64,000 nt of DNA from Amphimedon queenslandica. Taxonomy: Eukaryota > Porifera > Demospongiae > Haplosclerida > Niphatidae. The notes beneath the pieces were generated by a model, which saw only the letters and a program-made list of their open reading frames with translations, was not told the origin of the DNA and did not search any database. Where the stretch lies: the NCBI RefSeq assembly GCF_000090795.2, contig NW_003546516.1, forward strand, positions 60,822-124,821, given 5' to 3'. Both the position numbers and the translations under genes were made by a program. Positions 32,421-46,900 of the stretch are shown one piece after another (the stretch's first letter is position 1; every line of letters starts with the position of its first letter).

Positions 32421-34019
32421 TGTATGGTATATGATGGAGATTGTTATTGAAATATTCCTTGTCTTCGTCTGAATTAACGGTCCACGTTATCAGCCTCACA
32501 CCTTCTTCCTCTAAATGTTTGATATCAATTCTATGAGAAAAAAAGACAAAGTAAAGTATCATTCAACTGCAACAAAACATTAGAAACCTTTTCAATATTA
32601 TATCATCTTTGTCAGGTAGAATGAGACTCAAACCGATTAGCTTTCGTACAAAGGAACCAATCATTATCTTCCCTATTATATAGTCAAAAACACTCAGCAA
32701 CTTCAGCTTCCATTTAGCATAGAGTGGACCAGCTTCATCCACCAGTAATGTCTGCATTACTACAAGGCCTACCATGATGTTAGAATCAGACCTCTTTACC
32801 TAAACAAAAGATGCACATTACAAATCTTGAAACTCACAAATTAAAATGGCATGCATACTTTATGTGTGTAAATTTGTAATTGTACAACTTAATAGGTTAT
32901 TATAGTATCTCTGCCATAATTATGATTAGTAAGTCAGTTAGCTAATATAAACTCACGTAACTACCTTGAGGAGACAATAAATTGTTAGCAGGTATTTAAT
33001 TTAGCAGATTTTAGTGATTTATACAAAATTGCTAACTTAAGTCAGCACTAACTTTAAATTATTAATAGTTATTAATGTTAAATATAAATTAAATACCAAC
33101 CAAATGTCAGTATCACAAAAATCGTTAAAATAAATACATGCTAATAATTGTCTCCTTAAGGTAATCATGAATATTGTACTGAGGTGAATGAATAATTAGG
33201 GTGGGGCAGTGTATGCTCAAGCAAGAAAAATGCAAGGTGTCAAGTTTCATAATATACTGCATAAACATAAGGGATAGGCTAACCTGATAGATGATATGAG
33301 GGAAAAAAGAGATGACGATTATCCTCTCATACAAGTGATCATCATTTTTAAAAAGATTAGTAATGATATTCAGGGTCTATGGAGGATATGAGAGGGGCGA
33401 ATGTGATTTATTTTACCTACTTGGCTGTTGTAGTCCTTTATTTCTAGGAGCATGTACATGTCTTCCTCTTTAATGACATCTATAGCTTCATGTAGTGTGG
33501 GTATTTTAGCATCAGGATAACTATAATAATATTTTTATAGGAAGCATCCCATAATGATAGCTTATTGCCTTACCCTTTTATATCAAGTATCTTAACGTCT
33601 TCCATTGTCATGTCTTTGAGTTGGCCAGAGCCATTACAGAGTTCATCGGTTTCATCATCATGAAATAAAACAGGATGACCATCTTTAGTCATTTGAAGAT
33701 CAACCTTTAGTTGATTGTTTATGACATTGTGGAAACAAAAGAAGTACTGCTTACCTCAACTGTGGTGGCTCCGGTTCTCTTTGATTTTCTAAAGGCAGTC
33801 AGTGTATTCTCGGGAATGCCACCTCTGTACAAACAATGAAGGATGATAATAGAATTACTGTTAGCACCTGTGAGCTATTTGTCCCTTTTTGATTCCCTCT
33901 AAAATGGAGTTCAGCTTTTTGAGAGAGTTCTTAGCAGGCAGCCCTCGCAGGAGGCAGAGAAATGGTATTACAAACAGCAAATATACGAAAGAATAAAGAA
34001 AACGAGTAGTGAAAGACAT
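32383..34019 (-). CDS. GDE1: GDE1-like glycerophosphodiester phosphodiesterase, copy B
   Basis: Tandem paralogue of copy A with the same layout: start at 34019 (MSFTTRFLYSFVYLLFVIPF membrane segment), HRGG/IPENTLTAF, TVEVDLQMTKDGHPVLFHDD, SGQLKDMTMEDVKILD, IPTLHEAIDVI, MYMLLEIKDYN, LYERIIVISFFPHIIYQV, then a hydrophobic C-terminal half (KWKLKLLSVFDYIIGKIM) and GVRLITWTVNSDEDKEYF. Catalytic His, Glu and Asp positions are intact in both copies. Its last seven codons lie in a three-copy tandem repeat. The start codon is 156 bp from that of the divergent ATP5MJ-like gene. Confidence 0.85.
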
Positions 34020-34175
34020 CTTTTAGTTCTTGCCCAAGGAAAGAATGCAAAATTGCTGTCCATATGCATAGATAGCATAGGCTATGCATAGTGATTAGTG
34101 ATGCGATTGCCTAATAAACTAGTTATAAAATCTAGTTTTGTTGTTGTGGGTGTGGTTAAAGCTATAAAAATCAAG

Positions 34176-34473
34176 ATGGTGTTTTCATCTGCAGCAGCTA
34201 TGGCCTTTGTAAAGAATACCATCCATCATATGAAACCGATCAAAGGGCTTTGTTTGGGCTTTTTGATCACATGGTATCTTATCTACAAGATACCAATCAC
34301 AGGTAAGCCTTTGGAAGACTCACTAAGCTAATTTTAGTGATTCTTTATTTTCTACCCACAGAAGAGGCAAAGGCAAAATCAAGTGAGTTTGTTATGTTAC
34401 TCTATACTTATCTTCTCCCTAACTCTACCTTTTTATAGAATATTTGCATCCTGACTTAGGAGACAAGCATTGA
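34176..34473 (+). CDS. Small single-pass membrane protein, ATP5MJ (6.8 kDa proteolipid)-like
   Basis: Three short exons (34176-34302, 34362-34382, a last exon from about 34440) join in frame to a protein of about 60 residues. The pattern, a Met-Lys-Pro near the start (HHMKPIKG), one hydrophobic segment with LITWYLIYKI and then a charged tail (EEAKAKS...HPDLGDKH), resembles the mitochondrial ATP synthase 6.8 kDa proteolipid (MKP, GLMGFIVYKI, then basic tail). Similarity is short and could be chance; any small mitochondrial inner-membrane subunit would fit. Confidence 0.5.
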
Positions 34474-34677
34474 AGTAGCTATTTATCAGGACCGATGATT
34501 ATAATGTTACTGTTACAATAATAGATGTAGTAATAATAGATCTTACAAAAACTATTATTAATTTATTAGTTAACTTAGACTATTAACTTACAATTACTTC
34601 ATTATAAAGTTTTGTTATATTCTTTTTTGCTTGGGGAGTGGTTGATGACTTGATGGGTGTGAGTGTGAAAGAGAAAC

Positions 34678-37600
34678 ATGGCTGCCAGAAGTGCTGGTGT
34701 ATTAACTGGTACAATGTGAATAATGATGTACGTGTTTTGAATTATGACACACAGTTAGTGATAGATGCTCTAAAGGTGAGGCTAATGATACAAGTGGACC
34801 AAACCTCGTGAGACTAATAAACTCATCAAAGTATGTATAAGAAAATATCATAATTTTAAGTTGACATTTATTATACTAATTTTAAAGCAATGTACAGCAG
34901 ATGTTAAAATGATAAAATGTTGATAACTACAATAATATATAAACATAAAACGACACAACGTAGTATTTTTAATCACAAGTTCTTCACAAGGTTAGGTTTT
35001 AATGATGTACTAACAAAGTGTGTTCCTGACGAGGCAGAATTGATTGAAGTAGTTATTATCAAATTTATTCAAACTCCCTTATTTGTTAATGCACAATGTG
35101 ATAGGCTGCTTTGTTGGATTGGGCTGATAGAGCAGGTCTGAGTCTGGTTCTTACAACAGGCGGAACAGGTTTCAGTCCTAGAGACGTGACACCAGAAGTT
35201 AGCTAAAGAAAGACACACCCAATAACGATTATACATAACATTATACCTAAAGTACCTGTATAAAAAAAGATATCTACTCTTGCTATTAACGAAATAGTTG
35301 ACACACTGACTCTTAGTATCATTTCTCTTCTCTCTGCCCCCTTTTCTATAGGCTACTAAAAAGGTAATAGAAAGAGATGCACCAGGTCTGTCCATAGCAA
35401 TGATCACAAAATCATTAGAAGTTACACCAATGGCAATGCTCTCTAGGTAATGGAACAATAAGTATTTAATTAGGAAAATAATGGCATTATTCTACTGTAG
35501 GTTAACCTCTGGAATCAGGAGGTCGACTTTAATTATTAATCTACCAGGAAGCAAGAAAGGAGCTGAGGTATAATATTATCCTCTGATAATGGAACTATTC
35601 TTACTACTTATATTTAGGAATGCTTCAATTTTGCTCTTCCTTCTCTCTCTCACGCTTTAGGTATATTGTGTAGTAATTATTATTAATTCTTAAATTTACT
35701 TTACAGATTTGATTTCTGATGTTTCTTCACGTGTTGATCATACCCATAACTCAATGCAGGTGCATGGCGGTCACACCTGTGGCCATGGCAAGTATCATTC
35801 CACCACTAAAACTATTGGAAGAAGTAAGTTGTTAAAAAGTCCGTGGTTGTTAGTAAAATTTTGAAGTCACTTCATTTTAAATTTTTTTGGGAAAAATGGA
35901 CAAAATTTGCCACTTTTAAGCATGCCAGGTTGATGCTCATAACTTATAAAATCAGTCCAAATGTGTAGATGGCATTAGTATTGTAATTAAAATTTAAAGT
36001 GATTCTTGAGTCATTTTTTGGAATTTTTCAGAATTTTGGCATTTTAAAAAATGCTAGTAACTTGAAAATTTGAGCTTGAAATCTACTCAAACTTTCTACA
36101 TAGCATAAGGACATCAATATGTATCAGAAAATGTAATAAAATTTGGAGGTGATTTTGGAGCCATTTTTTTGAAGAAACCATGGGTATTTTTCAGAATTTT
36201 AGCACTTTGTAAAAATTGCCATAACTTGAAAATTTGAGCTCGAAATCTACTCAAACTTTCTACATAGTATAAGGGCATCAATATGTATCAGAAAATGTAA
36301 TAAAATTTGGGGGTGATTTTGGAGCCATTTTTTTGAAAAAACCATGGGCTATAGTACAGGGTATTTTTCAGAATTTTAGCACTTTGTAAAAATTACCATA
36401 ACTTGAAAATTTGAGCTCGAAATCTACTCAAACTTTCTACATAGTATAAGGGCATCAATATGTATCAGAAAATGTAATAAAATTTGGGGGTGATTTTGGA
36501 GCCATTTTTTTGAAAAAACCATGGGCTATAGTACAGGGTATTTTTCAGAATTTTAGCACTTTGTAAAAATTGCCATAATTTGAAAATTTGAGCTCAAAAT
36601 CTACTCAAACTTTCTACACAGCATAAGGACATCAATAAAATGTAATAAAATTTGGGGGTTATTGTGGAGCCATTTTTCTGAAAAAACCATGGGCTATAGT
36701 ACAGGGTATTTTCAGAATTTTAGCACTTTGTAAAATTTGCCATAACTTGAAAATTTGAGCTCGAAATCTACTCAAACTTTCTACATAGCATAAGTACATT
36801 AATAATACTTCTTATTTCAAGTACCAGGTGCTATAAGTACATGTATTTTACTTTAAAATTAATGATTCTTATATTTTTATATAGCAAAAGAGGATTTCTA
36901 TCCAGTTGCTATGAGACCCAGACAGTCCCCATATCCTCTACTATCAGTACATGAAGCACTTCAAGTTGTAATGGAGAAGATTCCAGAACAACAGTCAACG
37001 GAACTGAGAAACCTAGAAGGTGAATATTAATAATAATAATCTTAGAATTATTTTGTGTAAGATGCTCTTGATCGTGTACTGGGAGAGAGCATCATTGCTA
37101 GTCAACCTTTCCCTCCCTTTCCAGCTTCTATAAAAGATGGATACGCTGTCATCAGTAAGTCACTGAGAGAGAGAGAGAGAGGGAGAGAGAAGAAAGCAGC
37201 ATACACCCGTACATGTAGATATAAAAGCAGTAATATTATCTACATGTCATAATAGGTAGTGATAGTTCAACTGAAAGAGATGTACTTGCACCTGTCACTG
37301 CAGGAGAATCTGTATGTCTTTCTCTCTTTGCATGTACAAACTGCTGTCCCTCCCTATAGCCTCAGTCTGGACAATGTGTCCTCATTGGAACAGTCGCTCG
37401 TATTACAACTGGTGCACCGTTACCGGGTGGAGCTGACGCCGTTGTTATGGTAGAGAACACTGAGCTACTGGCCAGCTCTGATGATGTAAGCTTAGAGAAA
37501 AGGAATTTATGAGAAGTGTCTGTTTTTTACAATGTCTGTGTGTATGTGGACTACATGTACACTGATGAACTTATTTTAGGGAACGGTTGAGAAGAAAATA

Positions 37601-38946
37601 AAAATTTTATCTAATGTCCAGTCTGGTGAAGATGTCAGGTTAAAAATTATAGTATACATTGTGATGTTTTTTTATTGCTTATAGATCTGTTGGTTCTGAC
37701 ATTGCTAAAGGAGAGACCGTCCTAGAGAGAGGGACAGTGCTAGGACCTTCTGAGCTAGGATTAGCTGCCTCAGTTGGAATGGAAAGGATAAATGTCTTCA
37801 AGACTCCATTAGTTGCTGTAATGTCAACTGGTAATGAGGTAATGAGAAAGAATGCATGTAAATTTAACTAATGTTTTATAATTTTTAAGAAGCCTTTACT
37901 TTTTATTATTGTGCATCACGTTTCAACCTTTTCTTTCTCTTTTAGGTTGTTGATCCAGGGAGTAATCTTGCTCCAGGACAGATTTATGATAGTAATCGTC
38001 ACGTACTACTAGCAGCTGTAAGAAAGAATGGGTTTAAAGGGTTGGATATTGGAATAGCTCCTGACACGTAAGATCATAACCAAAATATGAATAATTTGGT
38101 ACATTTTTACATACAGTTCTATGCTATAGGAGGGAGAAGTTAGTAGAGAAGATTGCAGCTGGTCTTGAAAAAGCTGACGTCCTAGTTACCTCTGGTGGAG
38201 TATCAATGGGAGAGAAAGTTATTAATTATTATTTAAAGACTATCCATTGCTATTTTTGTGTTAGGATCTTCTTAAGCCAGTTTTAGTAAAAGATTTCTCA
38301 GCTAATATTCATTTTGGGAGGGTCTTTATGAAACCAGGGTAAGAGAAACTTAGTTCAAGTACTTAATATATGTATATGCTTTTATTAAAGGAAACCTACT
38401 ACATTTGCTACTGTAGAGAGAAATGGGAAACTCAAACTGATATTTGCATTACCAGGTAGTTGTTATAAAATAGTCAAAATACTTGTATTGTTAGTAGTAA
38501 TTTGTCAGATAAATTTTTTGAAGCTACTACTCTTGATTTATATATTTTTTTCTATTGCTAGGTAATCCTGTGTCTTCCACAGTTACATTCCAGCTGTTTG
38601 TACTGCCTGCTTTGAGGAAACTAGCTGGTCATCCTAACCCTTCATCAGTCACCATAAAAGCTCAAGTAATGGATCTATAATAAACTTGTTCTATAATGAT
38701 GATGCAGCAATCCTTATAATATAGCTAAAGTCCAGAGTGAGCCTTGACCCAAGACCAGAGTATCAACGTGTTGTGATATCTGACTGGTCCACTGTACCAC
38801 CCACTGTAGAGTCCACTGGTCTACAGAGGAGCAGTCGTCTATTGAGCATGAGAGGTGCTACTGGTCTAGCGGTACTGCCTCCCATGGATGAGGGAGGGAA
38901 GACTGGAATGGAACCTGGAGAAATTATTGATTTGATTTTAATGTGA
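34678..38946 (+). CDS. GPHN: Gephyrin (molybdenum cofactor synthesis, MogA-MoeA fusion)
   Basis: Bifunctional molybdenum-cofactor enzyme: the N-terminal G domain adenylates molybdopterin and the E domain inserts molybdate; in vertebrates it also scaffolds inhibitory synapses. Start 34678 ([17 protein letters not shown]). G domain: [45 protein letters not shown] and [18 protein letters not shown]. The linker is short and His/Cys-rich ([20 protein letters not shown]). E domain: [98 protein letters not shown] and the C-terminal [15 protein letters not shown]. The linker is followed by a long intron (about 35830-36880) made largely of repeat units. Lack of the long vertebrate linker argues for the enzymatic role. 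Confidence 0.95.
35850..36830 (-). repeat. Array of five ~160-180 bp repeat units in a gephyrin intron
   Basis: Minus-orientation units, each with AATCTACTCAAACTTTCTAC, then ATAAGGACATCAATATG or a variant, AATGTAATAAAATTTGG and TTTTGGAGCCATTTTTTTGA. The hexamer after CTACATAGCATAAGG recurs near 36110, 36272, 36450, 36627 and 36795, so the spacing is about 162-178 bp. Neighbouring units are very similar, suggesting recent amplification. Confidence 0.88.
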
Positions 38947-39032
38947 ATAATTTTTGTTAGAATAAAAATAAGTGAACTTTCTTATGCAAAATAATTATGC
39001 AAATGTATGAGCATAAACATTATAGTTTGAAA

Positions 39033-39096
39033 CATAGATATTAGAGTAAATGAAATAGAAATAGTAGAGTGAATATCATTTACTCTATTATCTATG
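39033..39096. mobile_element. Small palindromic element, copy 2
   Basis: Same arms as 4446-4489 (CATAGATATTAGAGTA and TACTCTATTATCTATG) with a longer centre, in the 200 bp between gephyrin and the GON7-like gene. Confidence 0.65.
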
Positions 39097-39149
39097 TATG
39101 AATTATGAAACTAGAATATCAGCCACACCCTTAAAAATTAAAGGCCAAC

Positions 39150-39518
39150 ATGAGTGTAGAGTGTCTTATAAAATTCAGTGATGGAAGAGAACTGAAGATC
39201 TCAGAGGCAGTTTCCAGCGGTGGAGAAGAAAGGGAGAGCTTCTTGGACTGTCTTGCTAGCTCACTGGCCGTTGTGAAGGAGAAAGCAAACGGTATCCTGA
39301 CGGAACAAGTTGAGAAAGAAAAGAGAGTAATGTCTGCCCCTAACAAGAGGGAAACTCCTGATGAAGAATTAGAAGGTAATAATGATTATAAACAATATTC
39401 ACCACTGTACAGTGTAGTTTTATGTATTAGCATTGCACTGCTTTGTTTATTTTTTATAGATTTCGAAGAGGATGACGATATTGAAGAACCAGAAATCAAA
39501 TCACCAAGAACCACATGA
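39150..39518 (+). CDS. GON7: GON7-like subunit of the EKC/KEOPS complex
   Basis: Small acidic protein resembling GON7 (C14orf142), a partly disordered KEOPS subunit needed for tRNA t6A37 synthesis. Two exons: 39150-39375 and 39460-39518, about 94 residues. A beta-rich start (MSVECLIKFSDGRELKIS) is followed by a helix (ESFLDCLASSLAVVKEKANG), APNKRETPDEELE and an acidic tail (DFEEDDDIEEPEIKSP). The 84 nt intron is a multiple of three with no stop, so unspliced mRNA would encode an extra hydrophobic segment (YSVVLCISIALLCLFFI). Assignment rests on overall pattern. Confidence 0.6.
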   Translation: MSVECLIKFSDGRELKISEAVSSGGEERESFLDCLASSLAVVKEKANGILTEQVEKEKRVMSAPNKRETPDEELEGNNDYKQYSPLYSVVLCISIALLCLFFIDFEEDDDIEEPEIKSPRTT

Positions 39519-39795
39519 TATTGCCAATAACACTACTAGTGCACTCAACTATTGTAAAAATAATTATCCAGTAAATGTAGACTACCCACCCATAAACCAT
39601 AATACATGTAAAGGCAGCAATTGCAATAATTGTTTGCCTGCTAGCCTAGTTGAAGCAAAGGCTAACATGGCAAGTCCCTCGAACCAATTAAGTTTATTAT
39701 TATCAGTGGCAGTAGGATCAAGACCACAGACAGAAAGCCAAAAACAACAATGATAATAATAATCATGATAATAATAATTATCTATATGTCATTAG

Positions 39796-43541
<3,746 letters not shown>

Positions 43542-43920
43542 TGTACATACACACTGCATCTTGTTCTCTTTTTTTATTAATTTATGTGATTATAGCTGTC
43601 TTGATTTTACCATGTGTGAAATGATTTATTTATTTTTAAAAAGTTAATTGACTCAAATTTTATAGATAACATGACGGCATCAATGTGTATCAGAATTATT
43701 GATGAAATATATAAATCCAAGACTTTAGGTTCAAAGACAATTGATAATGTTCAATTCATAATAAACAATATTACATTAATGTGATGTATTTAAATAAAGT
43801 TCTGCATTCTTGTAAACATAAGACTTCATCTGTTACAACAGTCACTTTTCTTTAACCTCTTTAGGCATCTATGCAAATATTAAGCAAAAAACTAGATGCC
43901 AAGTTCTGATTGCTTTACAA
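43542..43920. other. Spacer between FEZ and the membrane-protein gene
   Basis: AT-rich convergent 3' region. No gene, clear palindrome or dispersed repeat unit is seen. Confidence 0.5.
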
Positions 43921-46900
43921 TTACCTGTCCCACCATATTGGTTTGAAGAATATTACTGAAGACACTATGACTCCTAGTATTAAGCATATCCATGATGCAA
44001 GAGGGACACCTGCTGACATTACTGGATTACCTACAATTGAATAAATCGAAGTCAAGAGAACTAATATAAAACATTGATGTATTATGAATGAAGCAAACAG
44101 CAATGCAATGACTCAGTAACAAAGCTTTGTGTGGCCTCTGCCAACACACAATGAACATTAATTATGTTTATTTAGTTCCAGTTACTATGACACAGCAATG
44201 CATAGAAGGGCTAAATTTTCATTGCATAATTATTATCCATACTTTGCTATACTGAAAGCATGAAAAAACGTCTCCCATGCTGTTGTTCATAACAAACAAT
44301 ACAATTTTTACAAACTTAAAGTAAATGAATATGTGCTGATGAAGCAATTCATGTATTGGACACTTAATTACAAATGTATAATGAGTTAATCACGTAGAGT
44401 CAACTTCAATATACAGGTCAATAATGCAATCTATAAAAGCACATAGTAGAGTAATTATGTCAGTGGCATTTAACAATATTCAGTTGTGCAGTGCCACACT
44501 ATACACTGAATACCGTATACTGGGAAATTTTTGAGTAGCAAAATTTTTGCAGATTTTGCGTTTTCTTGCTCCGTTGTGAAAATTAAAATCGTGAAATTCT
44601 GAAGTTTCATTGCCACGTGGTGGAGTTTACAAGCTATTTGCAAAAATATTACTTCGTGAAATCTTACAAATGCAAGGTTCACAAAAAAAATTTAGCAACA
44701 CAAAAATATCCCAGTATACGGTAATGATAATCACGCCATGCATTGTACGTAGCTGGAACAATATTTTTAACTGCTAGCTACACGACTTTTGTGTGGCTTT
44801 ATTATGAATAAATACAATGAACACAATGCAACAAAGGCACCATGATTTTAATCTACATTAACAATAACGGCTGCAATGACTGCATAGCTTATTAAATGAT
44901 ACTAGTTTGAATTGAGGGAGGGTCATTGTATACTAAAGGCATTTTCACAAGGACACCATTTTTTCGAGCATCGGTCATAATTTTAATCAATAAAGTTCTA
45001 TTTCGTTGATATACATGTAGCAAAGGCCAGAAATTCAGCTAAATCATGTAGTATATTATTCAATATTTGGTTGACATTAATCAGCAAGTATCTGGAACAT
45101 TGTTATGGACAAGACTTAAGTACATGTAAATGTCTAGTCTAGAACTCCTTAAGTCTACTAATGAAATTAGCATGATATCATCATTGCTAACATACAAAAT
45201 GTAGTAGCCACTATACTTAAACAACATACTCAGTTATATGCAAGACAGTGAATTAACATTTAAATATCACAATAAAACTATGAGCTGTTACAGCTGATAT
45301 CATCATTGCTGAAGTAGCCATTTAAACAATATTCAGCTTACATCTCAAACAGTGAATAACATTTAAACGTCACACCATATAAAGTGGCACAACCACAACT
45401 GAAACAACTGCATTTAGACCGTATACGTGTACAGTAATAATGCCTTCAGTACTAACAAAACCTTTAAATATTGACGATATTTCTCAATGTATGAAACTGG
45501 CTCAATGTGCTGCATCTCGCTGGAAACTAATTGGAGTGTCTCTGGAAGTTCAATTAAGTATACTGGACAATATTGAGCGGGATGAAAAAACTTCTAAAGA
45601 AAAACTATGTAGTGTTTTTGGGCACTGGCTAAAAAGAAATGTAATCAAAAAATCTATTGGGAAAACTGCAACATGGAATGATTTGATAACGGCTATTGCT
45701 GCAGGCCAAGGTGGAGAAAATCCAGCTTTAGCAGTTAAAATACAAAAAGAGCTAGAAAAGGAATTTTTGAATCAAGATGAAGAAAGCCAAGAACAAGAAC
45801 AAGAACTGGAAAAGCAAGAACAAGAACAACATCAAGAAAAACAGCTATTACAAAATTCCCCGAGAAAAAAGAGAAAAATCAGAAAGAAAGTAAAAAGGAA
45901 AGTAAAACAAAAGATGCATGTTACTCCCTTCAACAAAAAAGAGACTGATCTGATTCAGATTCCTAAAGAAGACACAACAGAAGAAACTATTCAAGAATCG
46001 CAAAATGAAGATATCACTCCTTTGCAAAATGAAACTAATACAAATGATGCTCCTTCAAGTAATGATGAAATTGCAGATATTTCTGAAAAAGACATTACAG
46101 TGAAAAGAACAGAAAGTCTTGTTTTAAATGACACTGCTGCTGTTCCATATAGTATCACTGTTGTTATCACAAGTTCAATTATTATTGTACGACAAGAAGA
46201 ATTTAGTTACACATGTCTCCAAACAGTTTTCCCTCGCATTAACCTTAGCTATAGATCTGGACGACAGCTAATAAAGAGAACAACAGTCAAATTATTACCC
46301 AGCAATAACAAAATTCAGCTGTATGACTACACCGCCAGCAATGATATTGGTATTCAGGATGATGTATATCGTGGTGAAATTGAACATCTTTATAAAACAT
46401 GTCAAAATCCAGATTTAATCATTTTCTGTACATCGATGCCAAATAAATTACAAAGTCCAAAAAAGATTAGAGAAAATGAAAAGAATGCAATCAAAGCACT
46501 CTCACATTTTTTTGAAACAAAGATGACCAACATGCTCTTCTTTCTTTCTACAGAACGTAACATCAACGAAAATAACAAACAGTTTGATGACAGACTAAGA
46601 AAAAAGATTGAACATCTCACAAAGTGTGTGTCACAAATATGTGTAACTGCTGTACCAATTAAAAGTGTCTATCTTGATGCCAAAAAAAAAACTTTTGACA
46701 AAGATTATATCTACAAAGCAATGGAAGAATGCTGCACAGCACAAGCAAGACCAATACTTCGCCCTTCCATGCTTAATGAGCAACATGTAACAGTGCATAC
46801 AAAATACAGTTAATATTACTTGTCTTAATTGTGCCTATGTGTGTGTGACTTGTTATCATTATCAATTTACAATAACTACCGTATATCTGGAAATTTTCGT

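Noticed and set aside
34098-34331. Longer start of the ATP5MJ-like protein (from 34098)
   Set aside because: The added 26 residues overlap the promoter zone and give no family match; the ATG at 34176 fits a small subunit better.
35850-36830. CRISPR-like appearance of regularly spaced repeats
   Set aside because: Whole units of about 170 bp repeat with no unique spacers; this is a satellite-like array in an animal intron.
39472-39753. 93-residue Asn-rich frame after the GON7-like gene
   Set aside because: Starts inside the last coding exon in another frame and shows no conserved pattern; most likely 3' UTR.
44470-44682. 70-residue minus-strand frame
   Set aside because: Falls within a MITE with clear inverted ends; no conserved pattern.
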